DNA from: CAZGVW01 sp964529265
Lineage (GTDB): Bacteria; Planctomycetota; Phycisphaerae; Phycisphaerales; UBA1924
DNA length: 35,000 bases
Reading direction: 5' to 3'
Assembly (NCBI GenBank): GCA_964529265.1
Contig: CAZGVW010000280.1
Span: 1 to 35,000 of the forward strand
The notes under the pieces were generated by a model. It did not search any database and was not told the DNA's origin. It was given only the letters and a program-made list of their open reading frames with translations. Of the stretch, positions 15,008-23,410 are shown piece after piece. Made by a program: the position numbers and the translations under genes. Numbering within the stretch: position 1 is the first letter of the stretch; each line of letters opens with the position of its first letter.

Positions 15008-15364
15008 ATGCAGCCAAGCAACACGAATCACGAATCCGATCGCTCCCTGGCCTTCGACCGCCGCCGCTTCGAGCGCCGCACGCTCGTCAAGCCGTGCAAG
15101 GTCGTGCACGAGCCCTCGGGCCGGCCGGTGGCGGGGCGCACGTCAAACGTTTCTGACGGCGGCGCGCTGCTGTGCGTGGACGCCTCGCGCCCGATGGCGG
15201 CGGGGGACGAAGTCTCGGTGGGCGTGGCGTGGGACGATGCGGCGCTCATCCGATCCGACCTGCTGCTGCCGGCGCGGGTGGTGCGCGTAATGGCGGTGGA
15301 CCGGCACACGCAGGCGATCGCGGTGCGGTTCGATTGCGCCGTGGAACTCGCCGCGGCGGCGTGA
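15008..15364 (+). CDS. PilZ domain protein
   Basis: The 118-residue protein is a single PilZ domain, the usual c-di-GMP receptor fold. The RRxFERR segment at residues 19-24 and NVSDGG at 47-52 match the two binding motifs, RxxxR and [D/N]xSxxG. The remaining beta strands follow in order (VSVGVAWDD, LLLPARVVRV, QAIAVRFD). It is cytoplasmic, has no output domain, and probably acts by binding another protein. A diguanylate cyclase is encoded 11 kb away. It is divergent from the KdsC-like gene, with about 210 bases between them, and nadA follows on the same strand. Confidence 0.9.
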   Translation: MQPSNTNHESDRSLAFDRRRFERRTLVKPCKVVHEPSGRPVAGRTSNVSDGGALLCVDASRPMAAGDEVSVGVAWDDAALIRSDLLLPARVVRVMAVDRHTQAIAVRFDCAVELAAAA

Positions 15365-15394
15365 ACGTCGGCCTGCGGCCGCGGTCCTGGAATC

Positions 15395-15427
15395 ACCCCC
15401 GGAATACCCCCGGAACACCCCCGGAAT
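15395..15427. repeat. Three tandem 11-bp repeats upstream of nadA
   Basis: ACCCCCGGAAT, ACCCCCGGAAC and ACCCCCGGAAT follow one another without gaps. The 11-base period is about one helical turn, so the units face the same side of the DNA. They end 15 bases before the candidate nadA -10 box, covering the -35 region. Confidence 0.85.
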
Positions 15428-15442
15428 AATCTGCTGTTCGCC

Positions 15443-15448
15443 TAGAAT
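15443..15448 (+). promoter_or_regulatory. Candidate -10 box of nadA
   Basis: TAGAAT would start a transcript near 15455 and leave a leader of about 34 bases that includes AGGAGG at 15474-15479. No -35 box is seen; the 11-bp repeats occupy that region. If correct, translation cannot begin at the upstream ATG at 15447. Confidence 0.35.
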
Positions 15449-15488
15449 GCCCTCCCGCTTCGCGCGGAGGCACAGGAGGCGAACACCC

Positions 15489-16679
15489 GTGCAGTTGTGG
15501 CAGCCCTCGCTCCCCGATCGATACCTCGAGATGGCGCCCGCGGCGCTGGACGCCGCCATCGAATCGCGCCGCCGCGAACTAAGCGATGCGCTCGTCATCC
15601 TCGGCCACCACTACCAGACGGATGACGTGATCCGCCACGCGGATTTCACGGGTGATTCCTTCAAACTCTCGCAACTGGCCGCGCAGCGCGTGCAGGAGCG
15701 CGGGGCGAAGTTCATCATCTTCTGCGGCGTTCACTTCATGGCGGAATCGGCGGACATTCTGACGCCGGACGACGTGCAGGTGATCCTGCCCGATCTCTCC
15801 GCGGGCTGCTCCATGGCGGACATGGCGGCGTATGACGACGTGATCGAGGCGTGGGACCTGATTCACGAATCGCTGCGCGGGCAGGGGTGGTCGGGCCGCA
15901 TCATCCCGATCACGTACATGAACTCCGCGGCGGCGATCAAGGCGTTCGTGGGCGAGCGCGGCGGGGCGGTGTGCACCTCGAGCAACGCGCGCAGGGTGTT
16001 CGATTGGGCCATGGCGGGCGGCGCGGGCCCGCGGCGGGGGCCGGAAGAGGACATCAAACTCCTGTTCCTGCCCGATCAGCACCTCGGGCGGAACACCGCC
16101 GCGGCGTACGGGCTGGATGTCGCCACGCAGACGTGCGTGTATGACCCGAAGCGGACCAGCCGCGGCGAGCCGCTGGGCGGCGCCACGCCGGAGCAACTGC
16201 TCGCCTCGACCGTGATTCTGTGGGCGGGGCACTGCTCGGTGCACAAGCTCTTCCGGCCGGAGCACTGCGACGAGGTGCGCCGCACGGACCCCGGGGCGAA
16301 GATCCTGGTGCATCCGGAGTGCTGCCGCGAGGTGGTGGAGAAGAGCGACCTGAACGGCTCGACGGAGTTCATCATCAACGCGGTGCGGGCCGCGGCGCCG
16401 GGCTCGCGCTGGGTGGTGGGCACGGAGGTGCATCTGGTGAACCGCCTGGCGCAGGAAGCGAGGCAGCGCGGCGTTCACGTGCGCATCCTGAGCGATTGCC
16501 AGTGCCTGTGCACGACGATGTACCGCATCGATGAGCCGCATCTGCTGTGGACGCTCGATCACCTGGCGCAGGGCAAGGTGGTGAACCGTGTGACGGTGCA
16601 TCCGGAGGTGCGGAAGTGGGCGCTGGCGGCGCTGGAGCGGATGCTTTCGCTGACGGCGGAGAAGGTGGCGGTGGATTGA
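15489..16679 (+). CDS. nadA: Quinolinate synthase
   Basis: NadA makes quinolinate from iminoaspartate and dihydroxyacetone phosphate in NAD synthesis. The [4Fe-4S] ligands are expected from three conserved cysteines: C107 in LPDLSAGCSMAD, the cysteine of WAGHCSVHKLF, and one in LSDCQCLCTTMYRI. Other landmarks are LGHHYQTDDV near residue 37, YMNSAAAIKAF, CTSSNA, LFLPDQHLGRN, and VHPECCREVV. GTG at 15489 was chosen because AGGAGG stands nine bases upstream. It yields 396 residues, a longer NadA type with an insertion relative to E. coli. No nadB or nadC is nearby, and the gene stands alone. Confidence 0.95.
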   Translation: MQLWQPSLPDRYLEMAPAALDAAIESRRRELSDALVILGHHYQTDDVIRHADFTGDSFKLSQLAAQRVQERGAKFIIFCGVHFMAESADILTPDDVQVILPDLSAGCSMADMAAYDDVIEAWDLIHESLRGQGWSGRIIPITYMNSAAAIKAFVGERGGAVCTSSNARRVFDWAMAGGAGPRRGPEEDIKLLFLPDQHLGRNTAAAYGLDVATQTCVYDPKRTSRGEPLGGATPEQLLASTVILWAGHCSVHKLFRPEHCDEVRRTDPGAKILVHPECCREVVEKSDLNGSTEFIINAVRAAAPGSRWVVGTEVHLVNRLAQEARQRGVHVRILSDCQCLCTTMYRIDEPHLLWTLDHLAQGKVVNRVTVHPEVRKWALAALERMLSLTAEKVAVD

Positions 16680-16901
16680 GGCCCGCGCGGCCCTTCCGGA
16701 CTCCGGGTTTCCCGGGAGGACACGCCGCGACGTCGGGACGCGCCTCTGCGCGGATTTTCTTGGGTTTCCGGCCCGATCCTCTTCAGGTTTTGCGCTTGTG
16801 CCGGCCGCCCCGGCGCCGGAAGATGCCCCGCTGCGGCCCACGTCCGGCCGCGCGACCGCCCCACGGGGGGAAAAGCCGGAAGGAAGAGGAAAGGGAGATT
16901 C

Positions 16902-18485
16902 ATGAACAAGGTGACGATCCGTCGTCTCGTCGCGCTTGCGGCGGGCTTTTCGTGCGCTGCGGGCGCGCTGGCCGTGTTTCCCGCCGATTCGATGACGAAC
17001 CTGCCGGTGGCCACGCGCACGAGTGGGCAGACGCTGCCGAAGGTGGTCTCCCATCCGAGCGGCGGGTGCTACATCTCGTGGTTCGATCCGGCGTCGGGCA
17101 ACTTCGATGTGTACATCCAGCGCCTGGCGCGGAGCGGGGCGGAGTTGTTCCCGGCCAACGGCGCGCTCGTGAGCAACCTGATGCAGCCGAGTTCGCTGGT
17201 GGATTACGACCTGGGCGTGGACGGCTTCGGCGACGCGTACGTGGCGTTCACGGATGCGGCGAGCGGGACGGATCGCGATGCGCGCGTGACGAAGATGACT
17301 TCGGCGGGCGCGGTGGCGTGGTCCACGCCGGTGTCGAGCAACGCCGATTTCGAAGTGGATCCGCGCGTGGTCGAACTGGTGACGGGCGCGCTCTATGTCG
17401 GCGTGACGTGGGCGCGGTTCGATTCGGCGCCGGGCATCTACTATCAGCGGCTGGATTCGACGTCCGGCGCGGAGATCGAGACGCCGGGCGGCGTGCTTGT
17501 CGCGGGCGACGGCGTCGAGGCGCCGGCGTTCCAGGAGATGATCGCGACGCCGGATGGCGCATTCATCGTGTCGTACGTGCGCGATACGCGCGTGTTTGCG
17601 AGCCCGCGCCACGTGCGGGCGCAGAAATACGGCATCGACGGCAGCCCGCTCTGGAACGGCGGCAGCCCGGTCATCGTTTCGGCGAACTCCGTGCCGATCG
17701 CGCACCGGCCGCGGCTGATCAGCGACGGCGCGGGCGGCTGCATCATCGCGTGGCACGATTCGAGCGCGGGCGGCTCCAACTGCTTCGTGCAGCGGATCGA
17801 CGCGGCGGGGAACCTGGTGTTCCCGGCGGGCGGCGTGGCGGTCTCGACGAACGCGGGCCGGCTGCGCTTCGACCCCGCGATTGTGCATCTGCCGGCGACG
17901 GACGAGGTGGTGGTGTTCTTCAATGAGCGGACGCTGAGCCAGGGCGACCGCGGCATCTATGCGCAGAAACTCTCCGCGGCGGGGGCGCGGCAGTGGACGG
18001 ACGACGGACTGGAGCTGCTGCCGGTGGACGGCGTGATCGAGGGCGTGCCGCGGGCCGGGCGCATGGGCGGCGACGCGGTGTACTTCACGCTGCAGAACCC
18101 CTCGAACGGCTCGGTGGATGCGAGCATCGTGGGCGGGCGCGTGACGCCGGCGGGCGCGGTGGCGTGGAGCGCGACGGCCTCCGATTTCCCGAGCAGCAAG
18201 GGGCGGTTGCCGATCGCGGTCGATCCGTGCGGGCAGGCGATCGCGGTGTGGGAGGACAATCGGACGGATTCGAACGACATCTACGCGCAGAACGTGAACA
18301 GCGACGGCACGCTGGGGAGCATGTTCAACGGCGCCGATCTGGATGGAGACGGCATGGTGGGCGCGGGGGACCTGGCGATTCTGCTGGGGAGTTGGGGCTT
18401 CTGCGGCTGCTGCCCGGCGGACCTGGACGGGGATGGGGTGGTGGGGGCGGCGGACCTGGCGATTCTGCTGGGGAGTTGGGGCTGA
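16902..18485 (+). CDS. Secreted beta-repeat protein with two C-terminal dockerin-like units
   Basis: AAAGGGAG lies a few bases before the ATG and a signal peptide follows (residues 1-24). Residues about 40-470 hold repeating beta blocks: a 'GG-C-aromatic-I-x-W-x-D' strand pair followed by 'D-IYAQ/YIQRL' and 'G--LFPANG' turns. Examples are GCYISWFDP, GCIIAWHDS and IAVWEDNRTDSNDIYAQ. This suggests a beta-propeller. The end has two copies of a unit beginning DLDGDG and ending LAILLGSWG, separated by GFCGCCPA. This matches the calcium-binding loops of type I dockerin-like repeats common at the C terminus of Phycisphaerae secreted proteins. No catalytic residue is recognised. Confidence 0.88.
   Translation: MNKVTIRRLVALAAGFSCAAGALAVFPADSMTNLPVATRTSGQTLPKVVSHPSGGCYISWFDPASGNFDVYIQRLARSGAELFPANGALVSNLMQPSSLVDYDLGVDGFGDAYVAFTDAASGTDRDARVTKMTSAGAVAWSTPVSSNADFEVDPRVVELVTGALYVGVTWARFDSAPGIYYQRLDSTSGAEIETPGGVLVAGDGVEAPAFQEMIATPDGAFIVSYVRDTRVFASPRHVRAQKYGIDGSPLWNGGSPVIVSANSVPIAHRPRLISDGAGGCIIAWHDSSAGGSNCFVQRIDAAGNLVFPAGGVAVSTNAGRLRFDPAIVHLPATDEVVVFFNERTLSQGDRGIYAQKLSAAGARQWTDDGLELLPVDGVIEGVPRAGRMGGDAVYFTLQNPSNGSVDASIVGGRVTPAGAVAWSATASDFPSSKGRLPIAVDPCGQAIAVWEDNRTDSNDIYAQNVNSDGTLGSMFNGADLDGDGMVGAGDLAILLGSWGFCGCCPADLDGDGVVGAADLAILLGSWG
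18336..18482 (+). repeat. Duplicated dockerin-like unit (two 63-bp copies)
   Basis: Copies at 18336-18398 and 18420-18482 encode near-identical 21-residue units. The last roughly 30 bases (gacctggcgattctgctggg onward) are identical in both. The 21-base spacer encodes FCGCCPA. Confidence 0.85.
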
Positions 18486-18514
18486 GCGCGGAAGCGCGGG
18501 TGAAGAAAAAGAAA

Positions 18515-18544
18515 AAGGCCCCGGAGCATGCGCTCCGGGGCCTT
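18515..18544 (-). terminator. Strong intrinsic terminator shared by convergent genes
   Basis: AAGGCCCCGGAGC (18515-18527) pairs perfectly with GCTCCGGGGCCTT (18532-18544) around an ATGC loop, a 13-bp stem. On the minus strand it is followed by TTTCTTTTTCTTC, a classical T-run ending clpC. On the plus strand it may also stop transcripts of the dockerin-like gene, though only GTCATTT follows. Confidence 0.9.
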
Positions 18545-18571
18545 GTCATTTGGCGTTGAGAACGAAGAGCC

Positions 18572-21094
18572 TCAGGACTCCGTGCTCGCGGCGACGGGCT
18601 CCTTCTTGGGCTTCTGCGGCGCATCCTCGCTCTGGAAGAAGAGGTTCTCCGCCTCTTCCTTGCGCGAGACGAGCACCTTGCCCTTGCCCTTGAGTTCGCC
18701 GGAGAGCAGCATCTCGGAGAGCGGGTCCTCGATGTACTGGCCGATGGCGCGGCGCAGCGGGCGGGCGCCGAAGTCCGGGTTGTAGCCCTTATCGATCAGG
18801 AAGTTCTTCGCCGCCTGATCGAGTTCGAGCAGGATGCCCTGCTCCTCCAGGCGCTTGCGGACCTTGGCCGTTTCGTACTCGACGATGAGCACGAGGTCCT
18901 CCTTGGTCAGCGGGCGGAAGACGATCACGTCGTCGAGGCGGTTGATGAACTCCGGCCGGAAGTATCGCTCGATCTCCTTCATGAGGATCGACTTGATCGA
19001 ATCGAAGTTCTTCTGGTCGTCGCGCTTGGAGAAGCCGAATCCGCCGCCGCCCTTGATCAGTTCGGCCCCGATGTTGGAGGTCATGATCAGAATCGTGTTG
19101 CGGAAATCGACGTGCCGGCCGAAGGAATCGGTGAGGCGGCCCTCCTCCATGATCTGGAGGAGCATGTTGAAGACGTCCGGGTGGGCCTTCTCGACCTCGT
19201 CCATCAGCACGACGGCGTAGGGCCGGCGGCGGATGCGCTCGGTGAGTTGGCCGCCTTCTTCATAGCCCACGTAGCCCGGAGGCGCGCCGATGAGGCGGCT
19301 GACGTTGTGCTTCTCCATGTACTCCGACATGTCGAGGTGCACGAGCGCCTCGGGGTCGCCGAACATGAACTCCGCCAGCGCCTTGCTGAGCAGCGTCTTG
19401 CCGACGCCCGAGGGGCCGACGAAGATGAAGGAGCCCATCGGCCGCTTCGGATCCTTGAGACCGGAGCGGGCGCGGCGGATGGCCTTGGCGATGGCCGTGA
19501 TGGCCTCGTCCTGGCTGATGACGCGCTTGTGCAGCTCGTCCTCGAGGCGGAGCAGGCGCTGCGCCTCCTCCTTCTCCAGGCGGGTGAGCGGCACGCCGGT
19601 CATCTTGCTCACGACCTCGGCGATGACTTCCTCATCGACGATGCCGCCGACCTCGTTGCTCTTCTGGCGCCACTCGCGCTGGATCTTTTCCTTCTCGCGG
19701 CGGACCTGCTCCACCTTGTCGCGCAGTTCGGCGGCGCGCTCGTAGTCCGCGGCCTTCACCGATTCGTCCTTCTCGACGCTCAGGCGCTCGATCTGCTCCT
19801 CGAGGTGGGCCAGATCCGGCGGCTTGGTCATGCTCTTGAGGCGAACGCGCGCGCCGGCCTCATCGATCACGTCGATCGACTTGTCGGGCTGCACGCGCCC
19901 GGAGATGTAGCGATCCGAGAGTTCGACGGAGGCGCGGAGCGCTTCCTCTGTGATCTTGACGCGGTGGTGGGTCTCGTAGCGGTCGCGCAGGCCCTCCAGG
20001 ATCTTGATCGTCTGCTCCTTGGTCGGGGGCTCGACGTGGATGGGCTGGAAGCGCCGCACGAGGGCCGCGTCCTTCTCGATGTACTTGCGGTACTCATCGA
20101 AGGTCGTGGCGCCGATGCACTGGATCTCGCCGCGGGCCAGCGCGGGCTTGAGCACGTTGGAGGCGTCGATCGCGCCCTCCGCGCCGCCGGCGCCGACCAG
20201 CGTGTGCAGTTCGTCGATGAAGAGGATCACGTTCTTGGCGCGGCGCACCTCGTTCATCACGGCCTTGATGCGCTCCTCGAACTGGCCGCGGTACTTCGTG
20301 CCGGCGACCATCATCGCGAGGTCGAGCACGACGAGCCGCCGCTCCTGGAGCAGTTCGGGCACGTCGTTGCCGACGATGCGCTGGGCCAGGCCCTCGACGA
20401 TGGCGGTCTTGCCGACGCCCGCCTCGCCGAGCAGCACGGGGTTGTTCTTGGTGCGGCGGCAGAGGATCTGCAGCACGCGCTCGATCTCGTCCGCGCGGCC
20501 GATGACCGGATCCAGCTGCCCTTCGCGGGCCAGTTCGGTGAGGTCGCGTCCGAAGGAATCGAGCGCCGGGGTCTTGCTCTTGCCGCGGGTGGCTTCGCCG
20601 GGCGCTCCGGTGGCCGCGGCGGCGCCTTCGCCGCCTTCCTCGGCGCCGCCGTCAACGCCCGCGCCGAGCAGGTTCAGGACCTCCTCGCGGACCTCCTCGA
20701 GTTTGAGGCCGAGGTTCATGAGCACCTGGGCCGCGACGCCGTCATGCTCGCGCAGCAGGCCGAGCAGCAGGTGCTCGGTGCCGACGTAGTTGTGGTTGAG
20801 GTTGCGCGCCTCTTCGATCGCGAACTCGATCACCTTCTTGGCGCGCGGCGTCTGGGGGAGTTTCCCCATGGTGACCATGTCGGGGCCGCTCTTGACCAGC
20901 TTCTCGACCTCGAGGCGCACCTTGCGCAGATCGACGCCGAGGTTCTTGAGCACGTTGGCGCCGACGCCGGAGCCTTCCTTGACGAGCCCGAGCAGGATGT
21001 GCTCGGTTCCGATGTATTCGTGGTTGAACCGCTGGGCTTCCTGGTTGGCCAGGGCCATCACTTTTCGCGCGCGGTCTGTAAATCGCTCGAACAT
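18572..21094 (-). CDS. clpC: AAA+ unfoldase of the Clp protease
   Basis: ClpC unfolds proteins and feeds them to ClpP. The 840-residue protein has two Clp-N repeats (about 1-145), AAA+ module 1 with Walker A GEAGVGKTAI at about 223-232, a UVR segment in the middle region (SVKAADYERAAELRDKVEQV), and AAA+ module 2 with Walker A GPSGVGKTLL. The C-terminal D2-small domain ends with PLRRAIGQYIEDPLSEMLL. The UVR segment and the MFERFTDRAR start separate ClpC from ClpB or ClpA. Of two adjacent ATGs, the one at 21094 has GGAGG at the better distance (six bases). No clpP, ctsR or mcsAB is nearby and no CtsR or CIRCE operator was recognised. Confidence 0.95.
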   Translation of the reverse strand: MFERFTDRARKVMALANQEAQRFNHEYIGTEHILLGLVKEGSGVGANVLKNLGVDLRKVRLEVEKLVKSGPDMVTMGKLPQTPRAKKVIEFAIEEARNLNHNYVGTEHLLLGLLREHDGVAAQVLMNLGLKLEEVREEVLNLLGAGVDGGAEEGGEGAAAATGAPGEATRGKSKTPALDSFGRDLTELAREGQLDPVIGRADEIERVLQILCRRTKNNPVLLGEAGVGKTAIVEGLAQRIVGNDVPELLQERRLVVLDLAMMVAGTKYRGQFEERIKAVMNEVRRAKNVILFIDELHTLVGAGGAEGAIDASNVLKPALARGEIQCIGATTFDEYRKYIEKDAALVRRFQPIHVEPPTKEQTIKILEGLRDRYETHHRVKITEEALRASVELSDRYISGRVQPDKSIDVIDEAGARVRLKSMTKPPDLAHLEEQIERLSVEKDESVKAADYERAAELRDKVEQVRREKEKIQREWRQKSNEVGGIVDEEVIAEVVSKMTGVPLTRLEKEEAQRLLRLEDELHKRVISQDEAITAIAKAIRRARSGLKDPKRPMGSFIFVGPSGVGKTLLSKALAEFMFGDPEALVHLDMSEYMEKHNVSRLIGAPPGYVGYEEGGQLTERIRRRPYAVVLMDEVEKAHPDVFNMLLQIMEEGRLTDSFGRHVDFRNTILIMTSNIGAELIKGGGGFGFSKRDDQKNFDSIKSILMKEIERYFRPEFINRLDDVIVFRPLTKEDLVLIVEYETAKVRKRLEEQGILLELDQAAKNFLIDKGYNPDFGARPLRRAIGQYIEDPLSEMLLSGELKGKGKVLVSRKEEAENLFFQSEDAPQKPKKEPVAASTES

Positions 21095-21482
21095 CATTCG
21101 CCTCCGCGGCTTCCCGGCACTGCGCTCCATCCGGAACGGGAAGCGGCTGCTGAGCCCCGCTCGCCATGGAGGCGGAGGGGCGAATCTCTGTTGAGGCCGC
21201 CCGCGGATCACTCGCACAAACCCGCGGGACGGGCGGGGCCTGACCCCCGCCTGCACACACAACTATAGGGCCCGGGGCGTCCTGCCTCCGGGTCTATGGG
21301 ACGTGAGGCAACTGCGGCGCCACGTCCCGCACTCGTATCGGCCAAGGAACCCTACGTGTTGCGGAATGGGGCGGGTTCGGACACGACAGCCCCCCGCGGC
21401 GACACGTCAGGCGGACCATCAGGCAGAGACCGACTGCCATTTCGGCGGGCGGACCGGCTTAGGGCTTGGATCCGGGCCCCCC
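21095..21482. other. Gene-free 388 bases upstream of clpC
   Basis: No credible reading frame is seen. It holds the clpC ribosome binding site (GGAGG in the minus strand near 21102), an isolated TATAGT (minus, 21267-21262) that could be a clpC -10 box but has no -35 partner, and the inverted repeat at 21298-21328. The remainder shows nothing. Confidence 0.6.
21298..21328. repeat. 8-bp inverted repeat upstream of clpC
   Basis: GGGACGTG (21298-21305), 15-base spacer, CACGTCCC (21321-21328). The spacing puts both arms on nearly the same DNA face about two turns apart, as for a dimeric repressor site, but a chance occurrence is quite possible in GC-rich DNA. Confidence 0.4.
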
Positions 21483-21779
21483 CTACCTCGGCGCGCCGCC
21501 CCGGAACAGTTCGTCGCACTTGGCCGCGAGGTCGAAGTCCTTTTCGGTGATCCCACCGGCATCGTGCGTGGAGAGCGTGAGCGTGACCTTGTTCCACCGA
21601 ATCAGGATATCCGGGTGGTGCTGGGCGGTTTCCGCGGCTTCCGCGACTTTGTTCACGAACGCGATCGCTTTCACGAAATCCTGAAACTGGAACGTGCGCT
21701 GGATCGCATCGTTCACGCCGGACCATTCGGGCAGCCGGGTGAGTTTGTCTTCCACCTGCTCTGCGGTGAGGGTCTGCAT
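21483..21779 (-). CDS. Pterin-4a-carbinolamine dehydratase
   Basis: This 98-residue protein is the full-length PCD/DCoH fold. The signature is ETAQHHPDILIRW (residues 50-62), with H54 and H55 expected to be catalytic together with H72 in STHDAGGIT. It dehydrates 4a-hydroxytetrahydrobiopterin in pterin recycling after aromatic amino acid hydroxylation. No hydroxylase gene is in the window, and in many bacteria the family has other or unclear roles in pterin metabolism. GGGAGG lies seven bases before the ATG. The gene is upstream of clpC on the same strand, but 388 bases apart. Confidence 0.93.
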   Translation of the reverse strand: MQTLTAEQVEDKLTRLPEWSGVNDAIQRTFQFQDFVKAIAFVNKVAEAAETAQHHPDILIRWNKVTLTLSTHDAGGITEKDFDLAAKCDELFRGGAPR

Positions 21780-21856
21780 TGGGGCGCCTCCCGGCGGGTG
21801 GGGTGAACACGGGGCCGCATCCGCCCCGCGGCGGACCGGCCATGAAGGCCGGCGGG

Positions 21857-21885
21857 TATCTTCGTGCGCGACGTGCCGCAGTCAA
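21857..21885 (-). promoter_or_regulatory. Candidate promoter of the pterin dehydratase gene
   Basis: Minus strand: TTGACT (21885-21880), 17-base spacer, AAGATA (21862-21857). The -35 is good and the -10 poor. The leader would be about 70 bases. Confidence 0.35.
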
Positions 21886-21899
21886 GTGAACGAATCGAC

Positions 21900-22916
21900 A
21901 TGTCGCCAAAAGGGCCCCGCCGGAGTGAATTTGCGTCCGATGCGCCCATCATCGACCACGATGGGGGTGTTCGTCCCGGGCAGGAGGCCACGCGACTGGC
22001 GCCCTCGCCCACCGGGGCGCTGCATCTGGGCAATGTGCGCACGTTTTTGCTCACCTGGGCGATCGCGAGGCGGCGCGGGTGGCGGATTGTGATGCGGATT
22101 GAGGACTTGGACGGCCCGCGCGTGAAACCGGGCGCGGATCGCGAGGCGATTGACACCATTTCGCGCCTCGGGATGGATTGGGACGTCGGCCCGCTCGTCC
22201 AATCGAGTGATCTGAGCCCGTATATCGCGGCGATGCATGCTCTGGCGGCGAAGCGGCTCGTGTATCCGTGCGAACTGACGCGGACGCAGATCGAAGCGGC
22301 GGCTTCCGCGCCGCACGGCGAAGAATCGCACGAAATTCGGTTCCCCGTCGAGTTGCGGCCGGCGCCCCCGGACCGGCCGGAGCGGTTCACGGATGAGGGG
22401 ACGAACTGGCGGCTGGCGCTTCCGGATGAAGAGGTGGCGCATGAGGACGCCTTCGCGGGCCGGCAGGCGCACCATCCGCTGCGATCGATCGGCGACATCG
22501 TGGTGTGGACGAAACGGCGGGAGCCCGCGTACCAGCTGGCGGTGGTGGTTGACGACCACCGGCAGGGCGTGACGCAGGTGATCCGGGGGGACGATCTGCT
22601 GCCCTCCGCGGCGCGGCAGATTCTGGTGTACAGGGCGCTTGGGCTGGAACCGGCGCCGGAATACACGCATGTTCCGCTCGTGGTGGGGGCTGACGGGCGG
22701 CGGCTCGCCAAACGGCACGGAGATACACGGATTTCGCACTATTTCGCGGCGGGCGTGCGTCCGGAGCGCCTGATCGGCCTCATGGCGGCGTGGTGCGGGC
22801 TGGAGCGGCGGGAGATGTCGGCGGCGGAGTTCGCGGCGGCGGTGGACCTCGGTAGGATTCCGAGGTCGCCGGTCGTGTTCGGGCCCGAGGATGACCAATG
22901 GCTGCTCTCGAGGTGA
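21900..22916 (+). CDS. gluQ: Glutamyl-Q tRNA(Asp) synthetase
   Basis: This is a shortened class I glutamyl-tRNA synthetase that attaches glutamate to the queuosine of tRNA-Asp. It has the catalytic domain only (338 residues) and no anticodon-binding domain. The HIGH-type motif is HLGN at residues 42-45 in APSPTGALHLGN, the GluRS-type RIEDLDGPR follows near 70, and the KMSKS-type motif is RLAKRHGD. In E. coli GluQ a zinc site is built by three Cys and a Tyr. Here only one of these cysteines remains (YPCELTR), so zinc is probably not bound. The ATG at 21900 was chosen; a GTG at 21864 is also in frame. The next gene overlaps the last 19 bases. Confidence 0.9.
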   Translation: MSPKGPRRSEFASDAPIIDHDGGVRPGQEATRLAPSPTGALHLGNVRTFLLTWAIARRRGWRIVMRIEDLDGPRVKPGADREAIDTISRLGMDWDVGPLVQSSDLSPYIAAMHALAAKRLVYPCELTRTQIEAAASAPHGEESHEIRFPVELRPAPPDRPERFTDEGTNWRLALPDEEVAHEDAFAGRQAHHPLRSIGDIVVWTKRREPAYQLAVVVDDHRQGVTQVIRGDDLLPSAARQILVYRALGLEPAPEYTHVPLVVGADGRRLAKRHGDTRISHYFAAGVRPERLIGLMAAWCGLERREMSAAEFAAAVDLGRIPRSPVVFGPEDDQWLLSR

Positions 22917-23410
22917 AAAACCGGATTCTTGCGCTTTTTCTCGCTTTGTGCGCGTTTTCGCTCGCCTCGTGCGACGAAGACGCGGCGGCGAACGTGGAGC
23001 CCATCAAGATCAAGGGCGTGATGTTCCACGTGGAAACAGCGCTGGACGAGACCACCCGCATCAAGGGGATGAGCGGGCGGGATTTCATCGCGGAGGAGGG
23101 CGGGATGGTTTTCGTCTTCCCGCGGGCGCAGCAGTTGGAGTTCGTGATGCGGGATTGCCCGATCCCGATCGACGTGGCGTTTCTGGACGGGGCGGGGCGG
23201 GTGGTGGCGATGCACGAGATGCCGCCCGAATCGCCGCGGCGCGAGGAGGAGACGCCGATGCAGTATGAGTCGCGTCTGAAGCGGTATTCGAGTCGTTTTC
23301 CGGCCGTTTTCGCCGTGGAGGTCCGGGGCGGAAGGCTCAAGGAACTCGGGCTCGAGGCGGGCGACCGGCTGGACTTTGACGTGGAGCGCCTCAAGCGCCA
23401 GGCGCGCTGA
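22898..23410 (+). CDS. DUF192 lipoprotein
   Basis: The 170-residue product begins with a lipoprotein signal: hydrophobic residues 10-21 and lipobox LASC, with C25 as the lipidated residue. Residues about 37-165 match the DUF192 family, with GMSGRDFIAEEGGMVFVFP, the 'FVMRDCPIPIDVAFLD' strand pair, and the late GLEAGDRLDF motif. The function of DUF192 proteins is not known; many are exported. An insert with RREEETPMQYESRLKRY makes this copy longer than the usual about 120-residue core. It overlaps gluQ by 19 bases with GAGG before its ATG, so it depends on the same transcript. Confidence 0.9.
   Translation: MAALEVKNRILALFLALCAFSLASCDEDAAANVEPIKIKGVMFHVETALDETTRIKGMSGRDFIAEEGGMVFVFPRAQQLEFVMRDCPIPIDVAFLDGAGRVVAMHEMPPESPRREEETPMQYESRLKRYSSRFPAVFAVEVRGGRLKELGLEAGDRLDFDVERLKRQAR

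Noticed and set aside
14797..15024. N-terminal extension of the KdsC-like fusion up to 15024
   Set aside because: The translation is Arg/Pro rich and it would overlap the divergent PilZ gene start, leaving no room for promoters.
15395..15427. CRISPR-like array
   Set aside because: Units are 11 bases with no spacers and only three copies.
15579..17888. 769-codon minus-strand frame opposite nadA and the dockerin-like gene
   Set aside because: Arg/His/Ala/Pro-rich translation with no domain; it spans two well-supported genes on the other strand.
19112..21268. 718-codon plus-strand frame opposite clpC
   Set aside because: Its Asp/Leu/His/Gly-rich translation mirrors clpC, which is unambiguous.
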